Source: Lunularia cruciata (lineage: Eukaryota > Streptophyta > Marchantiopsida > Lunulariales > Lunulariaceae). From it: a DNA stretch of 64,000 nt. The stretch covers positions 42,079,034-42,143,033 of the forward strand of contig OX419762.1 in NCBI GenBank assembly GCA_948567375.1. The letters run 5' to 3'. This document shows, piece after piece, positions 33,668-46,712 of the stretch. The stretch's first letter is position 1. Every line of letters starts with the position of its first letter. The notes beneath the pieces were generated by a model, which saw only the letters and a program-made list of their open reading frames with translations, made no database searches and was not told where the DNA came from. Both the position numbers and the translations under genes were made by a program.

Positions 33668-36600
33668 ATGGCAGACGAGGAGTGCTTCCCTCCAGGTCTC
33701 CAGCGGTTGACGCAGGCTCTGGCCTCTGCCACTTTCCCAGGAATCGAAGAGATCCCTGATCTGACTGATGTTGAAGAATTCGGGCCCTGCTTCAATGCCG
33801 CAGCGATCAGATCACAGGGCACAAGATTGACCAGTAGTGGGAGCTGGGCTGCAGTGAGACTGAAGGTGCTCTCGTTAGTCGCCACCTGTCCAACTTTGAA
33901 GGTTGTGAACTTGTGCGAGTGTTGCATAGATGATGAATCGGAAATGAGGATCTTGGGTCTCGGGTTGGAGAAAAGCGAAGCTCTTGAGCAGTTAAATTTG
34001 GCCGGAAATACAGCTGTAGGATCTAAGGCCGGTTGCGGATTTGTAAATAGAATCATGAAGGGGTGTAAGAATCTGCACACTCTGAATCTCGCCAGAGTGG
34101 GGATGAGTTGGGAAGGAATGGCAACCATCTCCGGAGCTATGGGACATGATGTGGCGGTTAGGTCCCTGGATGTGAGCGGAAACCCGAAGTTGGGGGACAA
34201 TGGAATGGCGCTTCTCTCTGCAGTCCTTAAGGGGCAGATGAACGCGGACCACTCTAGGAGAGCTTCGTATTTAGAAGAAACTGAGGCGGATCCAAGTTCA
34301 CCGCCAGGGTTCAAAGGGCTCAAGAGTTTAACAGTTGGGTACATGGGAGTTGGAGGAGCTGGGCATTTAGCAAAAGCATTAGCTACTCAGACCAGCAAAG
34401 GATCTCTGGAGGTTCTGAAAATTATAGGAGGGACTGAAGAGGAAGAAGAGGAGTTCCGACAGAGGTGTCCACTGCAGGTTCTGCTGAAGCCGCTTGTTCA
34501 TCCTGGGCCCGTAACGGAATACGATGACATGGCTACCCCTGCTATGTACAATGAGAGTTTGAAGATTCTGTCACTGAGGTTTGTTCAGGAGGATGGTTTG
34601 GCGAACATTATAGCAGAGATCTTACGGAGTAATAACACTTTATTAGAGTTGCAGTTGGAAGGAAGTGAATTCCTTAATGTGGAATGGAGGGAGATCATCA
34701 AGGCGCTTCACGAGAATACGGCGCTCAAGTCTCTGTTTCTGGGAAGCTGCAAGGGCCTAGGGGACCTGTTCGAGGATTTTATGGATCTAATTCGTGTGAA
34801 TTCCGCAATCGAGTTCATTAAGCTGCCGAATACAGAGTTGGAGAGGTCTGGGGAAAATATACTCATCATGGAAGCTTTAGATTCGGGAAACAAAGGGAAC
34901 TTCGCAGAAGATTACATACTCACAGCTCTGGAGAATTTGAAGCTGAAAGGAGTCCCTTCACGTCATGAGACCTGGGGAGAAAACATTACTGCAGGTACAG
35001 TAAGATTCAGCTGCAAGCTTCTGTTACTTTTGCTTCACATTTAATTACCAGAAAGTTGTCTTCTGTTCCCGACTCTCGAATCTCTAACCGAATAATCTCT
35101 TTTCGTCTCTTTGCATATCATAGAGTCTATTACTTCGTTAAGGCTTTTATACTGGATACTTTTTCTCCTACAATCTGACTATGTTATCACTCAATAATTT
35201 TCCGGAGGCGGGAAGTTTGGCATATATGGTGTGGCTTATAGGATTCTCATATTGAGAGCATTATAATGAAAAGACTGTTGGAAGTTATGTTGTAGACTGG
35301 AGGTATGAGACTACGCATAATTTTTTCCATTATAATTAGCAGCTTCGAGCATATGAAGCATAGTTGGTGCTCCCAAAACTGCTGATCTTCTTTAACGAGG
35401 TTACTGTGGATTTTAATCACCTCCAAAGTAGAATAAGAAAGAACTCTAATATTCAAATCTTTGCTCGGCTGGTTTACAGATGACGTGAATTGGAGCGGGC
35501 TGACAAAATCTGATGACGATACGGGAACTAGCATGTTGGATTTGAAGATGCTCCCGAAAGGACTTTTCAATCTTATTCTCCAGCTCACAGCTGAGAATCC
35601 GACCATAACCGTCCTCCCTCAGCTGTCAAGCTTGAACGTCGAAGAATTTGGTGACTTCTTTGCTTTCCCTCACTTCACTCGAGAGAGCAAAGATCAGACC
35701 TGGTGGCAAACTAGGAGGGCCATCCTTTCTTTCATCTGCTGCTGCCGTACTCTAACCCACATAGACTTAGAGGGATGTGGCATCCACAGAGAAGAAGAGG
35801 TTCAGGACCTCTGCCTGGGGTTGGCAAATAGCCAGAGGCTGGAAGTGCTAAATCTTGGGGGTAACGGGGGATTTGGGAGTGAAATTGGCTGCCTTCATCT
35901 CTGCAGGCTCTTGGTCAAGATTCCCACCTTACGAGTTTTGCACCTTCATGCTATCGATATGAAACCCGATTTTCTTGTCTATCTCAAAGCGGCTTTGGGT
36001 AGGACAGAAAACCGTTGCCTCGAAGTCTTGGACATCAACTTTAACCCGTGTTTGGGAGATGAAGGTGCTGAAAATTTAGCAGCGCTGCTCGATTCGGAGG
36101 TATCTAGTGGAATTCGCCATCTTCGTATGTTTGGAACTGGCATGGGTATAGACGGGGCCAACCGCGTGTCGAGTGCCCTAAGGACGAACACTTCACTCCT
36201 GTCACTTTTTGTTGGGTTTGAAACTGATAATGAGAAAGAGGTGGGTCCTCTCAGTATCCTTCTCTCTGCCCTCGTCCCTGAGACTGCCGCACTTGTCCCT
36301 GATACTTCAGGGGAGGATTCAAGAGACAACTCCACACAATTAGGTTGCAACAGGAGTTTGGAGAATCTGGGGGTGTGTGGCGGAAGAGAAATAGGGCTCG
36401 CGAAGGTGGTGGCGACAATTCTTCAACAGAGCAGAATTCGAGCGCTCACCTTGAATTGTAGTTATTTCTCCATAGTAGAATGGCAAGTGATCTTTAAGTC
36501 TCTTCATGATAACGTCAGCCTGGAAGCGCTAGACATGACGAGGTGCGAGGGGCTTGACGCCTCTGTTCACAAAGAAATGGTGACCATGCTGCAGTCGAAT

Positions 36601-37864
36601 GCGAAACTTGCGGACATTACTGTTGCTCAAACGGAGCTGGAAAGAAGCGGAAGGCATATGAGCATTCAGCAAGAGCTTCTTCAACGAAGTGGTTCATCTT
36701 CTAGCTCAGGTAAGGCTACCGTGTTGAACCCGAGCACCATGTAGAAGCGAAAGTTAGGGAAACGAATCATTTGTCCATGCATATCCAAAGGATGTGATGC
36801 TTCATGCTCTCACGGCTCTGACTTGCTCAAAATTTATGTTAACGTGTCTGACCCGACGATTGCAAACCCCGTTTGCAACCATGCTCATTTTTTACAATTC
36901 TATCATTTATTAATCACCATTACCTGGTTGTTTTACTGCAGGTTCTGTATTTCTCACGCCAACTACCAGCGATGATTGGTCTCGTCATGGACCAGGCTTT
37001 GACATACCACCAGGTACTCCGTATGAAACCAACGCCGCCAGCAACCATTCTAAGTGGGCTGCTCCAGGCACAACTTCTCCATATCAAGCTTCTCCACATA
37101 TGGCAGTCCCAGTTCCAGTTCTTACAGGACATGAGAACCCCAACTGGGTTGCACCAAGTACTGTATCCGGTCCCCCTCCATACTCATCCATGGCGCCACC
37201 CGGCCAGCCAAGCTCCACCCCAGGTCCTCCTTCATACTTCTCACCCCCAGGGCAGCCAAGCTCCACTCCAGGTCCCCCTTCATATTTCTCGTCCGGACCG
37301 TCTCCAGGTCCTCCAAGACATCAAAGCAGTACGTACGCAGGTCCTCCTCCAAGACATCAAAACAGTACCCACTTAGGTCCTCCTCCTCCATATCCAGGAA
37401 CCTCCTCTCCTCTTGGGCATTCGGACACTTACCAAACACACGCAGGAGGATATATGATGGATCCGGTTGCTGTTAACTCTCACTACAGCTCTCACCACGT
37501 CTCACATCAACCGTCTCAACACAGCTCTCACCATTCCTCCAATCATCCTCCTCATCAAAAGCCAACCAGCAACGATTGGTCTCCGAGCGGAGAACCAGTA
37601 TGGTGGGCTAAACCGGAGAATGCAGACCAAGGTAGTGGACCTCCGAGTGACACGGAATCAGAATCTACACAAGGTGGAGGTGAGTCACAGTCTGGATCGA
37701 GGAGAAAGAATTGGATGAAAGGCAAGAAAGATAAGTTGAAGGTGAAATCCGAAAAGGTGCTAGAAGTTGCCAAGGTTGGGAAAAATCTTGTCAAAGAGGT
37801 CGCCAAAGACAGAAAGGATCGTGTTCTTGGAAAGCTTGCAAAGAACATGTCCACCAAACGTTAG
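33668..37864 (+). CDS. Two-module LRR protein with proline-rich, basic tail
   Basis: I predict about 1,159 residues from three exons: 33668-34994 (donor GCAG/GTACAG), 35480-36709 (acceptor TTTACAG, donor CAG/GTAAGG) and 36942-37864 (acceptor ACTGCAG, stop TAG). Both junctions are phase 1 and restore glycine/aspartate codons cleanly. Exons 1 and 2 each encode a ribonuclease-inhibitor-like LRR module of about 410-440 residues. The modules are homologous: LSLVATCPTLKVVNLCECCI parallels LSFICCCRTLTHIDLEGCGI, and each ends with TELERSG. The third exon has no LRR. It holds PPGQPSSTPGPPSYFS in tandem, His/Ser-rich runs, two DWS motifs and a Lys-rich helix-like C-terminus. No signal peptide or membrane segment is seen, so it is probably intracellular. 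Such LRR arrays mediate protein binding; the specific role is unknown. The frame is intact. Confidence 0.85.
37193..37300 (+). repeat. Tandem repeat coding for PPGQPSSTPGPPSYFS
   Basis: Two consecutive in-frame units of about 48 bp in exon 3 of the LRR gene encode the same 16-residue proline-rich peptide with only synonymous or minor changes. A third, partial echo (SPGPPRHQSSTYAGPPPRHQ) follows. Confidence 0.8.
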
Positions 37865-38533
37865 GCAAGTATCGGTTTAAACTAATTTCACGCCTGGACT
37901 TCTATGGGGAAGGAGCCCCCATTTGGACGATCCTGTATATTATCTTTTCTCTGTTGCTGGTGGTCCTGAACTAATCTTGGTATGTATTCTGAAGGCTCTG
38001 GGTCCTAAGCAGCTGTGCAGCCTCAGCTAATTCGGTCGAGTCAGCTGTAGCACTGACTCGACCGAAACTGTACGGGAGTCGAGATTTTGGGATATGAAAT
38101 GTGTCCGCAGTAGAGTTTACACGATCAACCTAATTGGATTCGCTTCTATAGGGTCCTCGAATATAATTTTTATCGGTTTCCGAGTGAACTTCCAATGAAC
38201 GTTGGTCCTTGGATCACAGGATTTTGAACCCTCATTAGCTGTCCAAGTATCTTTGACTGAAGAACTTGCCACGCATAAAATATCAAAATTTTAGAAATAG
38301 AAATTTATTTGGACCCTGCGCTTAAAGCACGTTGGGAGAAAAGTTGGAGTCGCAGACTGATTCGTCTAAGTTTTTGTAAAGGATGATATGTGGTAACAAG
38401 GCATCCACATACTGAAACCCAAATGTTTGGTCATGTATGTAAGTCAGATTCCTTGACAATGGACCACAAGTAAGCAGGCAAAAGACGTGCTGTACAGAAA
38501 CGTGGGGTTTCATGACACCCACAGAGCAAGCAG
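37865..38533. other. 3' flank of the LRR gene
   Basis: Probably 3' untranslated region followed by spacer. No gene is supported apart from the hairpin listed at 38031-38066. A 66-codon minus-strand frame at 38322-38522 has no recognisable content. Confidence 0.5.
38031..38066. other. Perfect 13-bp inverted repeat (hairpin)
   Basis: TTCGGTCGAGTCA at 38031-38043 is followed, after a 10-base loop, by its exact reverse complement at 38054-38066. It lies about 170 bp after the stop codon of the LRR gene, so it could be a structured element of that transcript's 3' end. Chance or a tiny transposon footprint are alternatives. Confidence 0.75.
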
Positions 38534-39040
38534 GTGAAGAGGCTTCAGACTCATTGGATCCTGGATGCTACGCAGTATGCATTGAGATTTTTAGAGATTT
38601 GTAGTCTGTTTTGCCGCTTAACAGGATACACAAACTGGACAAGCATAAACGTCCCACACAATCGGCAACGATTCATGCAGAACTCTTTACTACATTGGTG
38701 GGAGATGCATATTACTGGAAGAAACCACTCAAGAATAGAAGGGGATATCACGGAAGTACACATTGCTTCATTTAGATCACTGCAAAAGTGTCATATTTAC
38801 GAGAAGATCAACACCTACTTCTACCCCATGAGCAATGGGTGCAAGTCGATCTGATGGCCATCAGCTTCGTGAACTCCCGCTGTGAACGTCAGTTTAGTGC
38901 CTTCATGCGAGCGCTCAGAAGCGATCAAAATTTTGAACATTTATCTGGTATCCAACTTACCTTCCATTACAGGTTCGTGACTTTTGGGACTGGTTCTTGC
39001 TTTACCTTCAATTGCAGATCGTGACCTTTTAGTGAATGTT
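38534..39040 (+). pseudogene. Possible decayed coding segment
   Basis: Two overlapping plus-strand frames (38534-38854, 106 codons; 38788-39024, 78 codons) look protein-like end to end. The second includes FVNSRCERQFSAFMRALRSD and is followed by ACAG/GTTCGTG, which resembles a splice boundary. They may be pieces of one exon with a frameshift between. I cannot name a family. Gene-island composition and the neighbouring LRR gene make a relic of a local duplicate conceivable. Confidence 0.3.
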
Positions 39041-42000
39041 TCTTAAAGGTAAACATCTTTCGCTGGCGCTTGAGAACATAGAGATAGGTCGAGTCTACTC
39101 TGGAATGACCATATCTTCTACATAGACATCCCTTTTGTCCACAAGTTATAGGGTGTAAATCGTATATCCACTTCTAGTCCAAAACTTGTACATTTTAGTT
39201 TACACTTCCTGGTATTCTTTAAACGTTTTCACCTTAGAAAGAGAGAATTTGGTGATCATATGTTCTTATGGTCGGTGGAGTCTAAGACCTTAAGAAGGCA
39301 ATTTGATAATTGTACGTTCATTGCTCCATCATTATGAAAGAAACCCTTTCAGGGAACCCCAGATGGATGGTATACTTCACTAGCATCCAAGGTCTGACCG
39401 AGTTGCTTGATACTTGGCATGCATCAAGGTTTGCGCTTCCATACTTTTTTCTCTAGCGACTTGCTGGACCCAAAGACACCCAAGATAAGGAAGTATTTAG
39501 TCCTTATTAGGAAAACTGGGTATTATGCTTGTATGCATAATCAAGTTCAATGTCAAATATTTTGGGAAATACTAATATCTTTGGTTCAATCAATATAAAA
39601 CATACATTCATATCCGAATATGTAGAGTCAAGGCTTTTAATGCTTGCGAGCAACCCATGTGGATGAAAATGGTACAATTGAAATAAGTCTTAACTCGTTT
39701 ATGTAGTTATGTGAAGTATTAATATTCTTACTCTAATATATTTGTTTAAATTTATAATAAAATATGAGTCTTAACTCATTTATATGATTATTAGACAGTT
39801 TTATTTTACCACTCGGATCATAACTTAATCCAAAGGACTGATTATTCACTTTATCTCTCAAGATTTTTATAAAAAGACTATTCTCTTGTTCATTCATTTG
39901 GCATGGAAAGGGAAAGGAGTTCATTCTAAACTATGCATTATTCCATACTCCTATTTAGAGAACTCTTTGAAAAAATTAAGTTGATTGCACAAACCACTTG
40001 CTTTACCAATGGAGGAGTTTTGGTGAGAATCTTTGTTGTCATATCTTTATCATGAATATACTCCCAAGATAAGGTCTACGTTCATTTTATAGAATTGATT
40101 TGAATTTTGTTGTGTCTCCACAAGAATGATAAATTAGAGTTCTCATCAAAATAAGATATATATGATTGTATATGTTTACTAAAATCCTTTACTAAGTATC
40201 TAAAATGTAAAGTTTAATAATTGAGTTACAATTCGTCTTCTTATGGCCTCAATAAGAGTTATGAATTAAATCCTATATGTATCAAGTATATTCAGATGAT
40301 CTTTCTCACTTATGGAACTTATGATTCATCTGGCTATAATAAAGATGTATTTTGATTGGATTTTCTTTAAGTCTAAACCTTTCCAAAATAAATATTAACT
40401 ATTAAGAAATTTCCTTTTGCTCCTATAAATAGAATTAACTCCATAGTATACTTTAGACATTTTATATTATTTTCTTAGAATTTTCCATGATAAAATTTTT
40501 ACTTATATAAATATTTATATATTATGAATGAACATCTCAAACAAACAAGATACTGAATTTTTTATGTCAACACCTATCAATAAACTATTGACGTGATGCC
40601 TTTTTCAAGATCAAGGGAGAGGTATATATCTTTACTAATGGTCTTCAAACAAAGGGTAGCAGAAGTTGCACATTATATATTGAATTGTTCAGCAATTTGT
40701 ATTGATGATGATGTGTTTGAGATAAAGAAAGAATCTTTAATACTTCACTAGTAATCAAATTATGAGTTAAATCAAAATCTATTAAAATCATTTAGTATCT
40801 TACTTTTGTTTATGTGTATTTCAAAAGAACAAAGGAAACTTCATAAGAGTTTAGGGTAGTAAGGCACCACAGAAGCTTCATACGAAATAAAGGGGGGTGG
40901 TAAGCTGTTGAAGAAAAAAAATTTAGGGAGTGAGTAACTTGGCTAGGAAATCAATAGCTAACTTTTCCAAATGCAAATCTATATTTAACTAAAATATAAA
41001 TGACAAGATTTTATATCATTTCAAAATATGTTTGCCACTCAAATCAATATTTGACATCTAATGTTTTCTATCATGCCTGATTATTCTTTAGAACACATCT
41101 CTTTTCTTTTATCATCCCCACTTATTTTCTCAGAAATTGATGGAAATATATAACTCCTTTATCTTCATTTTATTCCCTTATAACATTTAGAGATTTCAAT
41201 AGTACACTGATACAATTCCTTAGTGATTTCTAAAGCATTGTATAGGTAGTCTTGTAATATATTATGGGGTGTGTAATATAGTGGCCCATAAAATTTATGG
41301 TTCTTGGTCCATTAAATTGTGATGTACTTGAGTTAATTATCCTCTATATTTCTCAAAGATTTCCGATTCAGTTTATGACCTTGTTATATTTTTTTTATGC
41401 CTGTAGTCTTTACCTGTAGTTTTTAAGCCTGCATGCCTGTATTTTTTTATGCCTGATATCCTATTTACAATAATGATCTTGTTCATTCTGCTATTGAAAA
41501 CTTTATTGATAAAAACTCGAACATCATACTTTCTAAAACTTCGTATAAAGTTTGTAGATCCGCTTAAGACATAAGAATCTGAGGTGAATCCTCTTACATC
41601 GAGGGCCTTTGGAGAACTATTAAAGGGGGCATATGTAGGAATCCTCCTGGATAAATGGATAAAGGGCAGATAAACCAAGAAATAGTCTACTTCGGAACCT
41701 TTAAAGTCAAAGTACCAAAGGATATAGTTGCCCCGTATTTTTAACACTTTTGAATGAAAAAGATATTGACATGGATCATTAATGAAAATATATTCCTGAA
41801 GATCTTAGTGCAACAGATTACTATGTCAACCCTTTACAAAGAACTATCCAAGCCAAAGGGTGGTGGACTTTTATCTTAAAAATAATCAAAGATAATTGTG
41901 AATGTTGCATAGTTTACTTTATATGCTATTACCTTTCGATGGCTAACACTCTTATTCATTAGTTTGAGGACAGTAACGAAAATTTTAGTTTCCAATAATA

Positions 42001-42071
42001 AAATACTACCGAGCTTGTGGATACTTTATCCGCCAAATTAGCGAAGATGTTGCCGAACGTGCAGCTATTCA
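39041..42071. other. AT-rich intergenic block, no supportable gene
   Basis: Very AT-rich from about 39600 to 42000. The longest frame is a 124-codon minus-strand one (41373-41747) rich in Lys, Asn and Ile without recognisable motifs. The short phrase ATGCCTGTA recurs about four times at 41395-41455. No LTRs, inverted ends or known domains were seen. It may be very old transposon DNA. Confidence 0.45.
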
Positions 42072-42729
42072 TTATTCGAGGGGGTATACGAAAGTCGAAT
42101 ATTCTTTAAGGGCCATTCTTTGCTGACGTGGTTGGCTGGATAATCCTTTATCATCCATCCCCGTCAGACTGACAACGTGCACACATACTATGGCAAGAAG
42201 GTACTGTGGCCAGGTGACCGTAGTTAAAGTATTAACTACACCGCAGTTCGATGGATAGAGCGACGACGGAATTGCTAGCGCCGTCGCAAGCAGGACGGCC
42301 ATCGATCGATCCATCGTCCTTTCTTCATCAGCAATGTTTGAATACACAGAAGAAGGGACAGATGGGTCGACAGGATCGAGGTAAATTCTTGATGCTCGAT
42401 CGTTGCATTGCAGCAGACTCATAAAGGTAGATTCGAGGGTGCTCTCGATGGCGAGTTTTGTGAGGTAATCATCATCACATGGGTGCAGTACAAACGAGCA
42501 GTGGCGGAACTTGCTAGGCGGAACAAAGAGAATTGTTGTTGCCTTGCTCTGAATTGGAAACACCCCTCAGAAATCAATGAATGTGCTCATCTACCTCCCA
42601 GGAATGGGCCCCATGAGAGGAGAGGGCTTGAGGCAGGGCTTGGTCAGTAAGATGAGTACTTCAACCGCTTGACATTGTAAAGTATCAGTCAGTGGGGTTT
42701 TTGAGGAGCTCGGAGGAGTAGGGGAAGAA

Positions 42730-45700
42730 ATGGGGGGGATTCAGTTGCCAGGAAAGCCTAGGAAGCCCAGGGGAGGAGGTGGAGGAACGTTACTGGATTT
42801 GAATAAGCACTCGTTGAGTATTACTTCTGTTGGGCCTGAAGCGTGGCCGGAGTTGCGGAATTTATCCAAGTCACTTGCGGTGTTGTCGAATTCTTGTTCT
42901 TCATCGGCTTCGAGTCCGTCTCCTCTACCTGTAGGAAAGAATTTGGTGTGTCGGGAATCGTTGCGAGGGGTGCAGTGGCAGTATAGCTCGTCGGAGAAAG
43001 GGTCCTCGCAGCGTGAATGGAATCGTGTGGGACGGGCTGAAGCGAATCGCGATCATCTGAAAGTAAGCGTTCTTGGCGATCACGGCGAGCTGTAATTTAC
43101 CGTAGAATTGGTTTCTCGGACGTCAATTTGATCCTTGAATAAATCTTTTCGAGAACGGGAAGAATCAGTCCGGGGTTTAACTCCGTTCTTTCCATTTCAA
43201 GTGCCATCTCAAGTCTCCCCATTTGACTGGTGCGGAATATTTGCTAATTTTGTGGAAGATATATCACATTCAATTTTATGCGGTGAACATGATATGTAGA
43301 TTAACTGATCCTTTATTTCCAAACTTCCGAGATTGGTCTGCGGTTCCGGTATACGTAATTGGAGGCACAGAGTCATAATCTTCCTTCCGGAGCGATGAAC
43401 ATGTTATGAATCTCAGAAACAGCTGTTTACAAACCCTCCTATGTAGAACTCTTTTCTGAGCACACTAGTAGGACCTTGTTTGAATCTCTTTAGTAAGATC
43501 TTTATGTTGAGTTCGTCATGTCCCAATTGTTTCCAGTTTTTTATTTGCTGGAGTAATTAACAGCTCTTTGCAACTACTAGACTTGTTGACAACGAAATAT
43601 TTTGCTCCGTAACCTGTCTGAAAGTATTTCTTGGTCCATGTTGTCAGGGTTTATGCTCATATAAGTCACTCACATCCAGAAACTGGGTGCAGGAGGCGGT
43701 CTCTTTTCTTCGGTCTTATGTTGTACCGGAGGGCTACCCTGCAAGTGTGTCACCCGCGTACACACCTTACATGCAGTGGCGTGCTGTGCAGGTATTGCAA
43801 CTTAAACAGTGTTCTCAAATATTCGCAGCTCCTTGTAGCTCCTAAAAGATCGGTACATAACGAGAGTTTATGCGCTGTTTAAAAGTTACTTATCTATACA
43901 AAGAACATGATCTCCTCTTACATGTGGACTATGAGTGCCAAATTCAGATATTCGTGTGACTAAACGGGTGTCTCATCCGGAAGATTCTTCACGTTCTTTC
44001 TTAGTGAGTGCGTGGTCAACAGTGATATATTCCATCACTGATTTGAAGAATGTGTTTGCGACATGGAGCGAAACATTGCCCATTTGTTTATCATGTCTTC
44101 TGAAGTAATTGGGAGATCTAGTTGCAAGATGGATTAAAAGCAAGTTCTAAGTACACATTTCTGTTGATTGGGACCTCTCCTCCACCATGACTTGGTGAAG
44201 TGCCTAACAGTTTGCATTGGGCTGTATCTCAGTATTTTTTTGGTGGTGCCATGAGTGTGTTTACGACAAGATCCTTGCTGCATGCCTTAGGCATTTCTCG
44301 CAAGGGGTCAGCTTCTGGAGCAGTTGCGGTGAACTGGGTTATTAAGGTATTTTGACAATTAGGCCTTTCAACTCTAGAGTATAAACTGGTCCTCTGCACA
44401 GTAAAATTTGATCAGACTTACTATGCTCATCACGCATGTTTATGATTTCATAGGATGGAGCAGGGCGGATAGGAAGAATGATTTTTGCACGGCACGGCAA
44501 GAAGTTTGATTGCCACCTTAAGCAGGTAATATATGAAGGAATTCTCGATCTAATCGTTCGCTGTTAGTGGCCAGTAAACTGTAAGCTATACTGGGTCATG
44601 TGGGTCTTGAATCGTCATTTTCGTCTTAAGGACTTGATTGTTCGTGCACATTGGGCCTTTCAGAAAGTCATCAGGCATCGGTTCTGACATAAAAATGGTG
44701 TGAAGTAGAGATTTGCCGTGATTGTCGGGTAATAGTGAAATCAACTGCAGGTTGGTTGGTGGGTGAATTGCAGCTACGTTTTGCAGGAGACTTGTTAATG
44801 GAGCTTGGTGCAGGAGTGGAGCTTGCAACCATGGCATTGCCTCAATTATTTTTGCCGCTAGCCTGTGCAGCTAGTGTTGCAAAGGTAATCTCAAACTTCA
44901 TGTTTTAATGGAACTTGCAGGATCGACATCTTTTACCGCTTATCTGCTTTAAGGAGACTGATAAGGTGCTTCCTATTTGTCACGAATGGCAATACCTTTT
45001 GTGCTCCAAGTTAAGTTCGGCTTTTGACATAAATGACAGAATGTGGCAGCAGTGACATCCACATCAACTCGTGCGCCTATTTACAAGGCTTTCGCTCGGG
45101 CGGAGAACATTGGAGATGTTACCGCCAAAGGCGAATGCATAAGCAACATCGCAGATCTGGTATGTGAGCTTGAACAAATCGATTATCATGGCCTCTCTCT
45201 ACATATACTACGGAAGTACGGAACTTTATTTCACTGTGCAATATTTTGACCTTTTTCATGGGTAACCCTTCTCTTCTGGTTTTCTTTCAGTTCGGAACAG
45301 GTCTGGGCATCATCCTCTCAAAGAAAAACCCTTCTCTTTTCACCACCTTCGTGGCCCTCTCTTGCGGATACATCATTAGTTCTTACCAGGAGGTACTTTC
45401 ATATTTAAGCATCTGTCTCCTTTATTCCAGAAAGTTGATGTAAGTTGATGAAATAGATAAGAGTTGACAAGGACCTGAATGCTTGGATAGGTCAAAGCTG
45501 TACGATTGCCTACACTAAACAGAGCAAGATTCGGTTTGGCTGCACAAGTCTTCCTCGACACAGGTACGTCAAACATTTGACCTTCCTTGCATTGTCAAGA
45601 TTTTGGATGAGTCATGTTTCCTCATGCTTATGTGAAGCTGCAAGCGGTTTTCCCTTCCGTTGTTGTGGATTTTGATACAAGGCGTAAACTCGGTGGATAC

Positions 45701-46712
45701 AAATGACCAGGGCAAGTTCCATCTTTGGAGTACGCAAATGCGAAAGAGAATATATTGTTTGCCCCGTGGGCCCAGGAGAGGTCTGTGGCACTAGGTAAGA
45801 CCTCAGGCATCTGAACAGTACGTCGTCTGCTATTCTGCTCTGCAAGCTCAGCTGAGTAGCTTCAACCGCATATCTCCACTGCTCTATATATGCTGATTAT
45901 ACTGGTCTCTGCCCCCGTTATACAAACGGTTCCTGCTCTCATCACTCATATATGCTGATTATACTGAGAATATCACATCAGGTGCACGAGTGATGGAAGC
46001 CTTCTCAACTCCAGAAGAGTTTCAAATAACACGTGCTCTTTTTGAGGTACAGAGCAGAAAGCATTTGGTTAAAGCCCTTAAACTTTATCCAGTGTTTCTT
46101 CTTGTGAAGTTCTTTGAGGTATTTACAAATGTACCTTGTTCATGTCTTTAGAAAGAGAACTACCTTCTGACCTATCGACCATCAAAAAGGCAGGCGTTTG
46201 TGGTGCTCAAAGAAAGTGCAAGATCGGAGGATATTTTACGTGCAACATTCCATGTGAGTATCCAAGAGTTCAAGTTTCTGCCACTCTCCCTCCATGTAAT
46301 TTATCTTAGTTTGATAAAGTTAGTGACTCTTCTCTTCTGGGCATGGAGGCAGGCACACGTCCTGATGCAAGTTCTTCGAAAAGTGCGCCATCAAGGCGGA
46401 CCCCCAGAAGGCAGCAAACAGGATAAGGAGTCACTGGCGTTCAACTTGAACTCCCAATGGCAGTCTGAAGACGGTGTAATCAAAGCTGTCGCTAAAAGCT
46501 ACGAACACGTTGAATCGTTATACAACACTTTCAAACAAGAGGCCTCTGCACAGGTATAATTGACTGTTCTTATCATGTCTGTGCAGAATATCGATTGGCT
46601 TGCAAAGATTCTCCTTCTCATGTTGATGGTACTAATAATTGTGTTCGTGTATCAGGGATGGATAATGTCGGAAAATCTGCTTAGTCCAGGAGACGCTCGA
46701 GTGTCAATTTGA
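42730..46712 (+). CDS. RUS6: Root UVB sensitive 6-like protein (DUF647)
   Basis: The RUS family is found across plants and defined by the DUF647 domain; Arabidopsis members act in UV-B-sensitive root growth, auxin transport and early development. Thirteen exons give 525 residues: 42730-43062, 43648-43791, 44233-44346, 44454-44525, 44774-44884, 45040-45159, 45291-45392, 45491-45563, 45711-45794, 45982-46046, 46152-46253, 46353-46553, 46656-46712. Every junction has GT-AG ends and the frame is continuous. Diagnostic stretches include FVALSCGYIISSYQEVKAV, NVAAVTSTSTRAPIYKAF, ENIGDVTAKGECISNIADL and the C-terminal GWIMSENLLSPGDARV. The last three are closer to RUS6 than to RUS1-5. Hydrophobic segments (LFLPLACAASVAK and TTFVALSCGYII) suggest membrane association. 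Residues 1-111 (exon 1) are Ser/Gly-rich and not conserved, perhaps an organelle-targeting or disordered leader. No lesion is visible. Confidence 0.93.

Noticed and set aside
33484..34344. 286-codon minus-strand frame opposite the LRR gene
   Set aside because: It is the antisense shadow of an exon with clear LRR coding on the plus strand.
41373..41747. 124-codon minus-strand frame in the AT-rich block, considered as a Ty1/copia or organelle-derived gene
   Set aside because: No copia motif and no convincing match to an organelle protein; composition alone explains its length.
42072..42563. 163-codon minus-strand frame upstream of RUS6 with an internal signal-peptide-like start (MDRSMAVLLATALA)
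   Set aside because: No homologue recognised, several internal methionines, no splice partners, and it lies in the likely RUS6 promoter. Insufficient support for a gene.
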